Source of the DNA: Sphingomonas sanguinis NBRC 13937
Lineage (GTDB): Bacteria > Pseudomonadota > Alphaproteobacteria > Sphingomonadales > Sphingomonadaceae
Length of the DNA stretch: 64,000 nucleotides
Assembly (NCBI RefSeq): GCF_001591005.1
Contig: NZ_BCTY01000003.1
Span: 1 to 64,000 of the forward strand
Reading direction: 5' to 3'
The notes below the pieces were generated by a model. It was not told where the DNA came from and searched no databases. It saw nothing but the letters and a program-made list of their open reading frames with translations. Numbering within the stretch: the first letter of the stretch is position 1; each line of letters begins with the position of its first letter. The position numbers and the translations under genes were made by a program. Of this stretch, positions 9,928-18,104 are shown in pieces.

Positions 9928-10890
9928 TCAACTGCGCCGAATAAGGGCCCGCGACAATCGCCGATCTTCGAGCGAATAGTAAAGCCAGATGCCATCCTCC
10001 GCGACCACGACCGAGGCGGCAAAGGCGATATCGGTCGCGCCGCGATCATCGGCAGGCGGCGGCAGGATCAGCGGCTCGATCCCGCGCGCGACGACACGGG
10101 TATAATGTTCGTCGAACGCGACCCAACCGATCCGCCAACGCGCATCGCGCGTCGCACCATTGTAGAACATCACCGGACACGCCTTGTCGTCGGTCAACAG
10201 CGGGCCGGTCGACAGGTGCCAGTCGTCCCAACTGTCCTCGCGCGGCATAAAGGGCGTGGGCTGCTCGGTCCAGGGGCCCGCGACATCCTCGCCGATCGCC
10301 AGCCCGATGCGCGAGGCTTCGTCGGCCGCATATTCGTAGAAGAGACGCCAGCGGCCATCGACGGTGCGATCGACCGTCGCCTCCTTGGTATTGCCCTCCG
10401 ACTTGGACGAGGCGAGCGCGACGCCGCTTTTGACCAGCCGGTCGAGCGAGGGACCCGTGGCATAGGATAGCTCGCCATGCGCATGATCGGCCAGCACGCC
10501 GGAGTAATAGACGATATAGCCGTCGTCGGTGCGCACGACCGTCGGGTCCTCGACCCCGCCCGCATCATGCTCGCCCGGCCCCGGCGCGATGGAGGGCGCG
10601 TCCAGCATCTTGAAATGCCGCCCATCCTCGCTCCATCCGGCCCAGATCACACCGGTATCGATCAGCGTCTCGCCCTGCGGTACGACGGCGCGGACCATCA
10701 TGCCCCATCGGCCATCCGCCTCGCGCCAGACATAGGGGCTCATCAGGTCGCGGGCCATCAATGCGGGCGGCCCTTCGAGCGTGACGTCCTCGATCCGCTT
10801 GACGTTGAAATCCAGATCGAAGGGAGCGTCGGCTACCCGGTCCTTGCGGTGCGGATCGGCGACCGAGGCGTCGGTTGCGGGGCCCATCAT
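9928..10890 (-). CDS. GH130-like glycosidase/phosphorylase
   Basis: A 320-residue five-bladed beta-propeller protein. The segment GEHDAGGVEDPTVVRTDDGY carries the Glu-Asp-Pro motif that holds the general-acid Asp in GH130 mannoside phosphorylases and hydrolases. Later propeller strands are visible (KEATVDRTVDGRWRLFYEY, CPVMFYNGATRD, GIWLYYSLEDRRLSRALI). No signal peptide is evident, which points to the cytoplasm. Its start overlaps the SDR stop codon (ATGA) and its stop lies 36 bases before the NRPS start, so it belongs to the same operon. A role for a mannoside-active enzyme next to an amino-acid polymerase is not obvious. A GH43-like hydrolase is the alternative assignment. Confidence 0.7.
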   Translation of the reverse strand: MMGPATDASVADPHRKDRVADAPFDLDFNVKRIEDVTLEGPPALMARDLMSPYVWREADGRWGMMVRAVVPQGETLIDTGVIWAGWSEDGRHFKMLDAPSIAPGPGEHDAGGVEDPTVVRTDDGYIVYYSGVLADHAHGELSYATGPSLDRLVKSGVALASSKSEGNTKEATVDRTVDGRWRLFYEYAADEASRIGLAIGEDVAGPWTEQPTPFMPREDSWDDWHLSTGPLLTDDKACPVMFYNGATRDARWRIGWVAFDEHYTRVVARGIEPLILPPPADDRGATDIAFAASVVVAEDGIWLYYSLEDRRLSRALIRRS

Positions 10891-11654
10891 GCGCCCAGCG
10901 CCTGCATCAGCGACAGACCGCCATCGATGACGATCCGCGCACCAGTGATATACTTCGCCTTGTCGGACGCAAGAAACACCGCGAGGTCAGCGACTTCCGA
11001 GGCATTCCCGGCACGCCCCATCGGGATATTCTGCTCCAGCGTCTTGCGATAGACCGGATCTGCCTGCGCCTTGGCGTTCATCGGGGTCAGGATCATGCCC
11101 GGCTCGATCGCGTTCACGCGGATGCCGCGCGGCGCTTCCTCGATCGCCAGCGTCTCGACCAGATTGGAAAGCCCGCCCTTGGCCGCGCAATAGTCCGCGC
11201 CGCCCGCGCGCACGGCATAGGCGTGGATCGAGGAGATGTGCAGGATCGCCGCATCCCCCTTCCCCTCGCCGTGCCCGTTCAGAAACCGGCGCGAGGTCAG
11301 GAAGGCTCCGGTCAGGTCGGTGTCGATCAGCCGCTGCCACTGGGCCAGCGTCATCTGGCGCACCGTCACGCCCGACATGTTGAGACCGGCCGAGTTGACC
11401 AGCACATCGGCGGCACCCCATTGTTTCTCCATGGTGGCAAAGGCCTGGTCGACCGATGCCTCGTCATCTACCGCGACCTGGACCGTCATCGGCTCGCCGC
11501 CCGCTTGGCGTACCGCCTGGGCGGTGGCGTCGGCAGCTTTCTGGTCGCTGTGGAAGAGGATCGCGACCCTGGCACCTTGCGCACCGAACGCCTCGGCGCA
11601 GGCCGCGCCTATGCCGGATTCGGCCCCCGTCACGATCACCGTCTGCGCTGCCAC
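10887..11654 (-). CDS. SDR-family NAD(P)-dependent oxidoreductase
   Basis: A 255-residue classical short-chain dehydrogenase. The cofactor motif TGAESGIG is at residues 9-16; VNSAG (86-90) replaces the usual NNAG. The catalytic residues are S142, Y155 and K159 (SSIHAYAV...ADYCAAKGG), and the C-terminal ITGARIVIDGG is typical. The start is a GTG preceded by a strong AGGAGG. The substrate cannot be read from sequence; close families act on sugars (glucose or gluconate dehydrogenases) or 3-oxoacyl groups. It is the first gene of the SDR-GH130-NRPS-PPTase-GNAT-DUF2721 unit, and its upstream region carries two inverted repeats that may be operators. Confidence 0.88.
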   Translation of the reverse strand: MAAQTVIVTGAESGIGAACAEAFGAQGARVAILFHSDQKAADATAQAVRQAGGEPMTVQVAVDDEASVDQAFATMEKQWGAADVLVNSAGLNMSGVTVRQMTLAQWQRLIDTDLTGAFLTSRRFLNGHGEGKGDAAILHISSIHAYAVRAGGADYCAAKGGLSNLVETLAIEEAPRGIRVNAIEPGMILTPMNAKAQADPVYRKTLEQNIPMGRAGNASEVADLAVFLASDKAKYITGARIVIDGGLSLMQALGA

Positions 11655-11682
11655 CGAATTCCTCCTAACTTGGATGAACCCC

Positions 11683-11735
11683 GGTAACGATTGCTACCCA
11701 GCATTGTTGCTGAACAGGAACGACATTACCGTTCC
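11683..11735 (-). promoter_or_regulatory. Two inverted repeats upstream of the SDR/NRPS operon (possible operators)
   Basis: GGTAACGATTGCTACC (11683-11698) is an imperfect palindrome with half-sites GGTARC spaced by four bases. GGAACG-N7-CGTTCC (11717-11735) is a perfect 6+6 inverted repeat. Both lie in the 82-base gap before the SDR start codon. Neither is followed by a T tract, so they look more like protein-binding sites than terminators. The binding protein is unknown. Confidence 0.35.
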
Positions 11736-11736
11736 G

Positions 11737-13218
11737 TCATTCGCCGTCTGTCCCACTGTCATGATGACCACTCATCGCCGCGCCCGCGTCGGGGGCGAAG
11801 CGACGGTTCCAGATCACGGCGGAGGCGGAGATGATCGCCACGACCACGAACGCGGCCGAGAAGCTGTTCAGCGTCGGCCCGCCCTTCCCCTCGATCAACG
11901 TCCCCAGCTCCAGCACGGTCGCGGCGGTACAGATGCCCAGCGACAGGGTCAGTTGCTGGAACGTCGCATAAAAGCTGGTGGCGGCGCTCATCCGGTCCTT
12001 GGTCACATCGGCATAGGCGATGGCGTTAAACCCGGTGAACTGGAACGAGGTGAAGAAGCCCGACAGCGCCAGGATCAGCGTGATAAGCGGGATCGACCAG
12101 TCGGGGCGGAACAGCGCACAGGTCGCGTAGCCTGCACTGCTGACCAGACCCGACACGATCAGGCTGCGGCGAAAGCCCCAGCGGCGCAGGACGCGCGGGG
12201 CCAGCGCCTTCATCGCCAGCGCACCGACCGCACCCGCCATGGTGATCGTGCCCGTCTTGGCCGCGCTCAATCCGAAGCCCAGCTGGAACATCAACGGCAG
12301 CAGGAAGGGCTGCGCCCCTTGGGTGATACGAGTCAGCGATCCACCGATGACCGACAGGCGAAAGGTCGGCACCCGCATCAGCGTGGGGTCCAGGATCGGG
12401 TCATGGGTGTGCCGGGCATGGCGGATGTAGAACCAGCCGAACGCCACCCCGACGATCAGCAGCGCGAGCCCGATCCAACCCATAGCGGGTCGGCTCGCCA
12501 GCTCGAACCCGAAGAGAAGGCAGCCCAGCGACACGCCTGAGAGGACGAAACCCGACACATCGAACCGGGCGCGCGGATCGCCGCGTATCTCCGGCACCAG
12601 CATCCAGGCACCGACCATGCCCAAGATGCCGATCGGGATGTTGAGATAGAAGATCCAGCGCCAGTCGAGCCAGGTCACGATGAACCCGCCCAGCGGTGGC
12701 CCCAGGATCGGGCCGATCAGCGCGGGCATGACCAGCCAGGACAGCGCCTGCACCATGTCCGCCTTGGCGACGCTGCGCAGCAGGACCAGTCGCCCGACCG
12801 GCACCATCATCGCACCCCCAATCCCCTGCAGGAATCGCGCGGCGACCAGCGTAGGAAGCGTCCCCGATTGGGCGCACAGGATCGAGCCGAGCAGGAAGAT
12901 GCCGATCGCCGAGCAGAAGACGGTGCGCGACCCGAACCTGTCGGCCAGCGTCCCGCTCGCCGGGATGAACAGCGCGAGCGCGAGGAGATAGCTGGTCAGC
13001 GCCAGACTGAGGCTGGTGGCGGGGGTGCCCAGGTCGCGCGCCATGGTGGGCAGGGCGACGGTCAGGACGGTGCCGTCCAGCTGCTGCATGAACAGCGCCG
13101 AGGCGACGACGAGCGCGATCACACGGTAGCCGCGCGTCTGCGCGGGCGCGGCTGGACGTGCGCTGCTGGTCACCGCCTCGACGGCGGGGGCCAGCCCGTC
13201 GTTCACGTCGGCACTCAT
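11737..13218 (-). CDS. MFS multidrug transporter, DHA2 (EmrB/QacA) type
   Basis: A 493-residue inner-membrane drug:proton antiporter. The start MSADVNDG (13218) is preferred to an upstream candidate at 13248, whose extra residues (RWRRRNLAS) look non-native. Helix 1 (IALVVASALFMQQLDGTVLTVALP) has the DGT/ALP pattern of DHA2 transporters. Motif A GTLADRFGSRTVF follows helix 2, and motif C-like PALIGPILGPPLGG lies in helix 5. About 14 hydrophobic spans can be counted. There is no membrane-fusion partner gene nearby. It precedes the SDR/NRPS operon on the same strand with an 82-base gap, so it could export that operon's product, but this is inference. Confidence 0.9.
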   Translation of the reverse strand: MSADVNDGLAPAVEAVTSSARPAAPAQTRGYRVIALVVASALFMQQLDGTVLTVALPTMARDLGTPATSLSLALTSYLLALALFIPASGTLADRFGSRTVFCSAIGIFLLGSILCAQSGTLPTLVAARFLQGIGGAMMVPVGRLVLLRSVAKADMVQALSWLVMPALIGPILGPPLGGFIVTWLDWRWIFYLNIPIGILGMVGAWMLVPEIRGDPRARFDVSGFVLSGVSLGCLLFGFELASRPAMGWIGLALLIVGVAFGWFYIRHARHTHDPILDPTLMRVPTFRLSVIGGSLTRITQGAQPFLLPLMFQLGFGLSAAKTGTITMAGAVGALAMKALAPRVLRRWGFRRSLIVSGLVSSAGYATCALFRPDWSIPLITLILALSGFFTSFQFTGFNAIAYADVTKDRMSAATSFYATFQQLTLSLGICTAATVLELGTLIEGKGGPTLNSFSAAFVVVAIISASAVIWNRRFAPDAGAAMSGHHDSGTDGE

Positions 13219-13422
13219 CGAGGCCAGATTACGCCGTCTCCACCGCATATCGTTCCATTCGTCTGTCGCGTGCCATCACCAAAGCCCCGTATCCCTAAAA
13301 GGCGATGCCGCCCCGGTCGATCGGCTTCAATCGCGGGCGGAGGAAATGGTTCATGGGGCCGTACCCTCGCTCACCCTGCCCGCCGCGTCGGAACGGGGCG
13401 GCGCGGTGCGGGTTACTGACCC

Positions 13423-14433
13423 ATGCCAACGATTTCCACCGACCATCTGTCGATCGCCTATGACCTGTATGGACCGGAGGGCGCGCCCGTCGTCCTGCTG
13501 CTCCATGGCTGGCCCGACGATGCCACGACCTGGGACAAGGTCGCGCCCCGCCTCGCCCAGGCGGGCCTGCGCGTCGTCGTGCCGACGTTGCGCGGGTTTG
13601 GCGCGACCCGTTTCCGTCATGACCATACACCCCGCACCGGCGACAGCGCGATCCTGGCGATGGACGCCATCGCGCTGATGGACGCGCTGGGGATCGAGCG
13701 GTTCATGGTCGCCGGGCACGACTGGGGCTCGAACGCCGCCGAGGCGCTGGCGATCGGCTGGCCCGAGCGGGTCCAGCGGCTGGCAATGCTCAGCACCCCG
13801 CCGCGTCTGGGCGGGATGCCGACGCCGTCCTTCGACCAGGCCCAGCGGCAATGGTATCACTGGTTCCTGGCGACCCGCCGCGGGGCGCAGGCGGTGCGCG
13901 ACGATCGGCGCGGCTTTGCCCATGCCCATTGGGTCAACTGGTCGCCGCCCGGCTGGTTTGACGAGGCGACCTTCGCGCGCGTGGCCAAGTCCTTCGACCA
14001 TCCCGACTGGCCCGCAGTGACCATCCATAGCTACCGCGCGCGTTGGGACGAGGTGCAGCCCGACCCGCGCGGGCGCTGGCTGGCCGACCGGGTGAAGGCG
14101 ACCAAGACGCTGTCGCTGCCGACCCTCTACCTGCATGGCGAGGTCGACGGGGTGAACCCGCCCTCGACCGCGCGCGATGTCCCGGCCAAGTTTACCGGCG
14201 CGTTCAAGATGGTGGAGCTGGCAGGCGTCGGCCATTTCCCGCAGCGCGAAAACCCGGAAGCGGTGACCCGCCACCTGCTGGAGCTGTTCGGCGAGCACGA
14301 CGCGGAGGGCAGCCCGTGGAAGCTGGCCGCCGGGATCGCCGCCGCGGGATTACTGGCGGCCGCGGTCGGGATTGCCCTGACGCGCGACAAAGCCGACGAA
14401 TCCTCCCCGGCACGCGGAGGTGGCAGCGCCTAG
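13423..14433 (+). CDS. Alpha/beta-fold hydrolase (epoxide hydrolase/dehalogenase-like) with C-terminal membrane tail
   Basis: A 336-residue alpha/beta hydrolase. The oxyanion motif HGWPDD begins at residue 29. The nucleophile elbow AGHDWGSNA carries Asp (D100) rather than Ser, as in epoxide hydrolases and haloalkane dehalogenases. D242 (GEVDGVNPPS) and H271 (GVGHFPQRENP) would complete the triad. After the fold comes an unusual hydrophobic helix (KLAAGIAAAGLLAAAVGIAL, about residues 303-322), which suggests anchoring to the membrane. The last dozen residues and the stop codon are encoded by the left end of a palindromic repeat element, so the original C-terminus was probably different. It is divergent from the DHA2 transporter gene. 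Confidence 0.87.
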   Translation: MPTISTDHLSIAYDLYGPEGAPVVLLLHGWPDDATTWDKVAPRLAQAGLRVVVPTLRGFGATRFRHDHTPRTGDSAILAMDAIALMDALGIERFMVAGHDWGSNAAEALAIGWPERVQRLAMLSTPPRLGGMPTPSFDQAQRQWYHWFLATRRGAQAVRDDRRGFAHAHWVNWSPPGWFDEATFARVAKSFDHPDWPAVTIHSYRARWDEVQPDPRGRWLADRVKATKTLSLPTLYLHGEVDGVNPPSTARDVPAKFTGAFKMVELAGVGHFPQRENPEAVTRHLLELFGEHDAEGSPWKLAAGIAAAGLLAAAVGIALTRDKADESSPARGGGSA

Positions 14434-14526
14434 CGCTGACGGAGGGGGGCTAGCCTCATAGAACGTCCTTTGCGGCCCTCCCCCCTCCACCATGCCTCGC
14501 ATGGCCCCCCTTTATTGGGGAGGAAT
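14399..14526 (+). repeat. Bipartite palindromic element, copy D, entering the hydrolase gene
   Basis: It begins with AATCCTCCCC inside the last codons of the alpha/beta hydrolase and ends with GGGGAGGAATT. The inner arms are GGCAGCGCCTAGCGCTGACGG and CCATGCCTCGCATGG. The TAG stop of the hydrolase gene falls in the first inner arm. Confidence 0.8.
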
Positions 14527-14645
14527 TCTCTTTAACCCCCGCCCGGCCCATGCCAGAAGCGCCTCAGGGTGTTCGTGGACCAGGCACGGGCAGGATGATC
14601 GTTGGTCGGGCCGCCAGCGACGATGAATCGTGTCGGAGCCCCATC

Positions 14646-15821
14646 ATGATCCAGCGTCTTCGCACCAGTGCGATCCGTCGCTTCCTCGACAGCCAGACCT
14701 CCGCCGGTCTCGTCCTGATGGCGGCGGCGGTGATCGCCTTAGTCCTCGCCAATTCGCCGGTCGCGAGCGATTATGAGGCCGCCCTTCACCATCATCTGGG
14801 GCCGCTGTCGCTGGGCCACTGGATCAATGACGGGCTGATGGCGATCTTCTTCCTGCTGGTCGGGTTGGAGATCAAGCGCGAGGTGCTGGATGGGCAGCTG
14901 TCCACCTGGCCGCGTCGCATCCTGCCGGGGCTGGCCGCGCTGGGCGGCATGGTCGTGCCCGCGCTGATCTACCTCGCCTTCAATCACGGCGGCACCGCTT
15001 CGGGCTGGGCGATCCCAGCGGCGACCGATATCGCCTTTGCGCTGGCGGTGATCCGGCTGGTCGGCAACCGGGTGCCCGCCTCGTTGCGCATCTTCCTGGC
15101 GGCACTGGCGATCATCGACGACCTGGGGGCAGTGGCGATCATCGCCGCCTTCTATTCCACCGCGCTCTCGGCGATCGACCTGGGCGGCGCGGCGGCGATG
15201 CTGGTCGTGCTGATCGCGTTCAACCGGATGGGCGTGAAGCGTCTTTCCCCCTATCTGCTGGTCGGCGCGGTGCTGTGGGTCTTCATGGTCCGCTCGGGCA
15301 TCCATGCGACCATTGCGGGCGTGCTGCTCGCCTTCACCATTCCAATGACGCGCACCCCCGCGCGGCCCGATTGCGATGACGATACGCGGGACAGCCCGCT
15401 CCACCGGCTGGAACATGCGTTGCACAAGCCAGTCGGTTTCCTGGTCGTGCCGATCTTCGGCCTCGCCAATGCCGGGGTGCCCGTGCTGGGCCTGCCTGCG
15501 GCGGCCTGGGGTGCGCCGGTGACGTTGGGCGTGGGCGCGGGGTTGCTGCTGGGCAAGGTGCTGGGCGTGTTCGGCATGACGATGCTGGCGGTGCGCCTGA
15601 AGCTGGCGGACGCGCCCGCTCATGCCAGCACCGCCCAAATGCTGGGCACCGCATGCCTGTGCGGCATCGGCTTCACCATGAGCATCTTCATCACGCTGCT
15701 TGCCTTTCCCGGCGATCCGCTGCTCCAGGCGGAGGCGAAGCTGGGCGTGGTGGCGGGGTCGTTGCTGTCCGGCCTGATCGGCTTTGCGATCCTGCGACGG
15801 GCGTCGCCCCAAAGGGCCTGA
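14646..15821 (+). CDS. nhaA: Na+/H+ antiporter NhaA
   Basis: A 391-residue inner-membrane antiporter that exports sodium in exchange for protons and so controls pH and sodium tolerance. The start (MIQRLRTSAIRRFLD) is chosen because homologues begin just before the RRFL amphipathic helix; the frame upstream of it is not NhaA-like. Functional residues: D128 in AATDIAFAL and the D158-D159 pair in AIIDDLGAVAI, equivalent to the E. coli D133 and D163-D164. The helix GLMAIFFLLVGLEIKREVL and the closing helices TACLCGIGFTMSIFITLLAF are typical. It probably forms a short unit with the following membrane-protein gene. Confidence 0.97.
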   Translation: MIQRLRTSAIRRFLDSQTSAGLVLMAAAVIALVLANSPVASDYEAALHHHLGPLSLGHWINDGLMAIFFLLVGLEIKREVLDGQLSTWPRRILPGLAALGGMVVPALIYLAFNHGGTASGWAIPAATDIAFALAVIRLVGNRVPASLRIFLAALAIIDDLGAVAIIAAFYSTALSAIDLGGAAAMLVVLIAFNRMGVKRLSPYLLVGAVLWVFMVRSGIHATIAGVLLAFTIPMTRTPARPDCDDDTRDSPLHRLEHALHKPVGFLVVPIFGLANAGVPVLGLPAAAWGAPVTLGVGAGLLLGKVLGVFGMTMLAVRLKLADAPAHASTAQMLGTACLCGIGFTMSIFITLLAFPGDPLLQAEAKLGVVAGSLLSGLIGFAILRRASPQRA

Positions 15822-15874
15822 CAAAAATCGAACGCCCCTATGCCTCGCGTCCCGGCGCGGATAGGCAGGATGGG

Positions 15875-16234
15875 ATGATACGGATCGGCTGGCTAATCCT
15901 GGGATGCCTGTTCGTCGCGCTCGGGGTGATCGGCGCGATCCTGCCGCTGATGCCGACGACGATCTTCCTGATCCTGGCGGCGGCGTGCTTCGCCCGTTCC
16001 TCGCCCAGGCTGGAGGCGTGGCTGCTCGACCATCCGCGCTTCGGCCCGACCTTGCGGGCGTGGCGGCAGAGCGGCGCGATCGGGTCACGGGGCAAGGCGA
16101 TGGCCTGCGGCGGCATGGCGCTGGGGTACGGGCTGTTCCTGCTGACCGCACGCCCGCACTGGCCGCTGGCGCTGCTGGTTGCGGCGATCATGGCGGGGTG
16201 CGCGACCTTTGTGCTGACCCGCCCCACCGCATGA
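15875..16234 (+). CDS. YbaN-family (DUF454) inner-membrane protein
   Basis: A 119-residue membrane protein. The N-terminal signature LGVIGAILPLMPTTIFLILAAACFARSSPRLEAWLLDHPRFGP identifies the YbaN/DUF454 family. Helices span about residues 5-38, 78-92 and 96-113. The ATG at 15875 gives the conserved short N-terminus; a longer in-frame stretch overlaps nhaA and is not family-like. The function of the family is not established. It follows nhaA with a 53-base gap. Confidence 0.85.
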   Translation: MIRIGWLILGCLFVALGVIGAILPLMPTTIFLILAAACFARSSPRLEAWLLDHPRFGPTLRAWRQSGAIGSRGKAMACGGMALGYGLFLLTARPHWPLALLVAAIMAGCATFVLTRPTA

Positions 16235-16277
16235 TCCGGCTTGCGCTTCCAATATACGAAACATACACGCTTCATAT

Positions 16278-16484
16278 ATGGGTATCGTAAAAATCGACGA
16301 CCAGCTTCACGAAGAGGTCCGCCGCGCCAGCACGGTCATGTGCCGCTCGATCAACGCACAGGCCGAGTTCTGGATGAAGATGGGCATGCTGGCCGAAGCC
16401 AATCCGACGCTGACCTTCCACGAGATCGTGAAGGCGCAGATGGCCGCCGTCGATTTCCCCGTGCCGCAGCCGCTGGTCGCCTGA
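16278..16484 (+). CDS. ParD-like antitoxin-family protein
   Basis: A 68-residue protein of the ParD-like family: the short beta strand GIVKIDDQLHEEVRRAS followed by the helix VMCRSINAQAEFWMKMG resembles a ribbon-helix-helix DNA-binding fold. No RelE/ParE toxin gene is adjacent. Instead, one base separates its stop from the start of the methionine aminopeptidase gene, so the two are co-translated. It may be a regulator of its own two-gene operon or a partner of the peptidase. Both are inference. Confidence 0.8.
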   Translation: MGIVKIDDQLHEEVRRASTVMCRSINAQAEFWMKMGMLAEANPTLTFHEIVKAQMAAVDFPVPQPLVA

Positions 16485-16485
16485 C

Positions 16486-17250
16486 ATGGTGAAGACGGCG
16501 GACGAGCTGGCGCTGATGCGCACCTCCGGGCGCTTGCTGGCGCAGGTGTTCGAGATGTTGGACACGCTGAAACTGGCGGGGATGTCGACGCTGGCGATCA
16601 ATGATCTGGTCGAGCGCTACATCACCCACGACCTGTCGGCGCGGCCCGCGAGCAAGGGGCAATATGGCTTTGCCTATGTGCTCAACAGCTCGATCAACCA
16701 GGTCGTCTGCCACGGCGTGCCCAGCGCCGAGGACGTGGTGAAGAACGGCGATATCGTCAATCTCGACATCACGCTGGAAAAGAACGGCTTCATCGCGGAT
16801 TCAAGCAAGACCTATATGGTCGGCGAGGTGTCGCCCGGCGCGAAGCGGCTGGTCCGCGTGACGCAGGAAGCGATGTGGAAGGGCATCAGACAGGTCCGCC
16901 CCGGCGCGCGACTGGGCGATGTCGGCGCGGCGATCGAGAAACACGCCAAGGCGAACGGGTATTCGGTGGTCCGCGACTATTGCGGCCACGGCATCGGCCG
17001 CGAGATGCACGAGGCGCCCGACGTTCTGCACTTCGGCCGACCGGGGACCGGCGAGTTGCTGCGCGAGGGCATGACCTTCACGATCGAGCCGATGATCAAC
17101 CAGGGTACGCGCAAGGTATCGACCAGCGATGATGGCTGGACGGTGGTGACCGATGACGGAAAGCTGTCCGCGCAGTTCGAGCATACGGTCGCGGTGACGC
17201 GCACCGGAGTCGAGGTGCTGACCCTGCGAACGGGCGAAAAAGTAGGCTGA
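16486..17250 (+). CDS. map: Type I methionyl aminopeptidase
   Basis: A 254-residue metallo-aminopeptidase that removes the initiator methionine from new proteins. All metal ligands are present: D94 (VNLDITLEKNG), D105 (IADSSKTY), H168 (CGHGIGREMHE), E201 (FTIEPMI) and E232 (QFEHTVAV); H76 (VVCHGVPS) is the active-site histidine. It lacks the N-terminal zinc-finger extension, so it is a class Ia bacterial enzyme. Since it is paired with a ParD-like gene, it may be a second, specialised copy beside a housekeeping map elsewhere; that cannot be judged from this window. Confidence 0.95.
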   Translation: MVKTADELALMRTSGRLLAQVFEMLDTLKLAGMSTLAINDLVERYITHDLSARPASKGQYGFAYVLNSSINQVVCHGVPSAEDVVKNGDIVNLDITLEKNGFIADSSKTYMVGEVSPGAKRLVRVTQEAMWKGIRQVRPGARLGDVGAAIEKHAKANGYSVVRDYCGHGIGREMHEAPDVLHFGRPGTGELLREGMTFTIEPMINQGTRKVSTSDDGWTVVTDDGKLSAQFEHTVAVTRTGVEVLTLRTGEKVG

Positions 17251-17257
17251 ATCCGTT

Positions 17258-17408
17258 CCCCGGCGAAGGCCGGGGCACAGTTTCGACGAAGCTGATGGCG
17301 CGCGGGACGATGCGTGGGAGGCATATGCCAAGCGCTCGCTATCGCCTCGCCCGCATCGGCTCGCGCGCCTCAGGCTTCACCGAAACTGGGCCCCGGCCTT
17401 CGCCGGGG
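17258..17408. repeat. Inverted pair of a 35-base palindromic repeat
   Basis: CCCCGGCGAAGGCCGGGG followed by CACAGTTTCGACGAAGC (17258-17292) recurs as its reverse complement at 17374-17408. The two copies face each other across 81 bases between the converging map and kdpE genes. Each core can also fold on itself, so the pair may end transcription from both sides. Confidence 0.8.
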
Positions 17409-17420
17409 TACGGTTATCTG

Positions 17421-18104
17421 TTAAGCCTCCACCCGCAACCGATACCCCACGCCCAGTTCGTTCGCGATGACGCTCCCGACCGGGTGCGGCGCCTCCAGCT
17501 TCTGGCGCAGGTTCCGGACCACGATGCGCAGGTAATCGATACGCGGGTCCTCGTCCCCACCCCAGGCGGCGTCGATGATTCTGTCGTGCGTCACCACCCG
17601 GCCGGGGTGCCGCGCCAGCACCGCCAGCACGTCATATTCCTTGCGGGTCAGATGCTGTTCCTCACCCCCGCGCGTCACCACGCGCCGGTCGAGATCGATC
17701 GCCAGGTCGCCCGTCCGCACCACAGTCGGAGCCGCCTCCGCCGCCCGCCGATGCCGCAGCGCCACCCGCAGGCGCGCCAGCAGTTCCTCGCTGTCGAACG
17801 GCTTGGTCACATAGTCATCCGCACCCAGATCGAGCGCGGCGACCTTTTCCTCGGTCGCCTCGCGCGCCGAGACAACCAGCACCACTCGCTCGGCTCCGCG
17901 CAGCAGCGGGATCAGGCTCAATCCGTCGCGGTCGGGCAACCCCAGGTCGAGCAGCACCGCATCGGGATGCTCCGCCGCCGCATGGGCCAGCGCCTCGCGC
18001 CCGTCGCGCGCCTCGACCACCCGGTGCCCCGCCTGTTCCAGCGTGTTACGCAGCAGGCGGCGGATCGCGACTTCATCATCCACCACCAAGATCGTCGCGG
18101 GCAT
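17421..18104 (-). CDS. kdpE: Response regulator KdpE
   Basis: A 227-residue OmpR/PhoB-type regulator that would activate the kdp genes after phosphorylation by KdpD. The receiver domain (residues 1-115) has the acidic pair D9-D10, the phosphoacceptor D53 (AVLLDLGLPD), the T/S switch at VVSARE and the conserved lysine in YVTKPFD. The winged-helix domain ends with SVIANELGVGYRLRVEA. The start (MPATILVVDDE) overlaps the kdpD stop codon by one base (TGATG). It is the last gene of the operon, facing map. Confidence 0.97.
   Translation of the reverse strand: MPATILVVDDEVAIRRLLRNTLEQAGHRVVEARDGREALAHAAAEHPDAVLLDLGLPDRDGLSLIPLLRGAERVVLVVSAREATEEKVAALDLGADDYVTKPFDSEELLARLRVALRHRRAAEAAPTVVRTGDLAIDLDRRVVTRGGEEQHLTRKEYDVLAVLARHPGRVVTHDRIIDAAWGGDEDPRIDYLRIVVRNLRQKLEAPHPVGSVIANELGVGYRLRVEA

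Noticed and set aside
16278..16484. A toxin-antitoxin locus
   Set aside because: Only the ParD-like gene is present; the neighbour is a complete methionine aminopeptidase, not a toxin.
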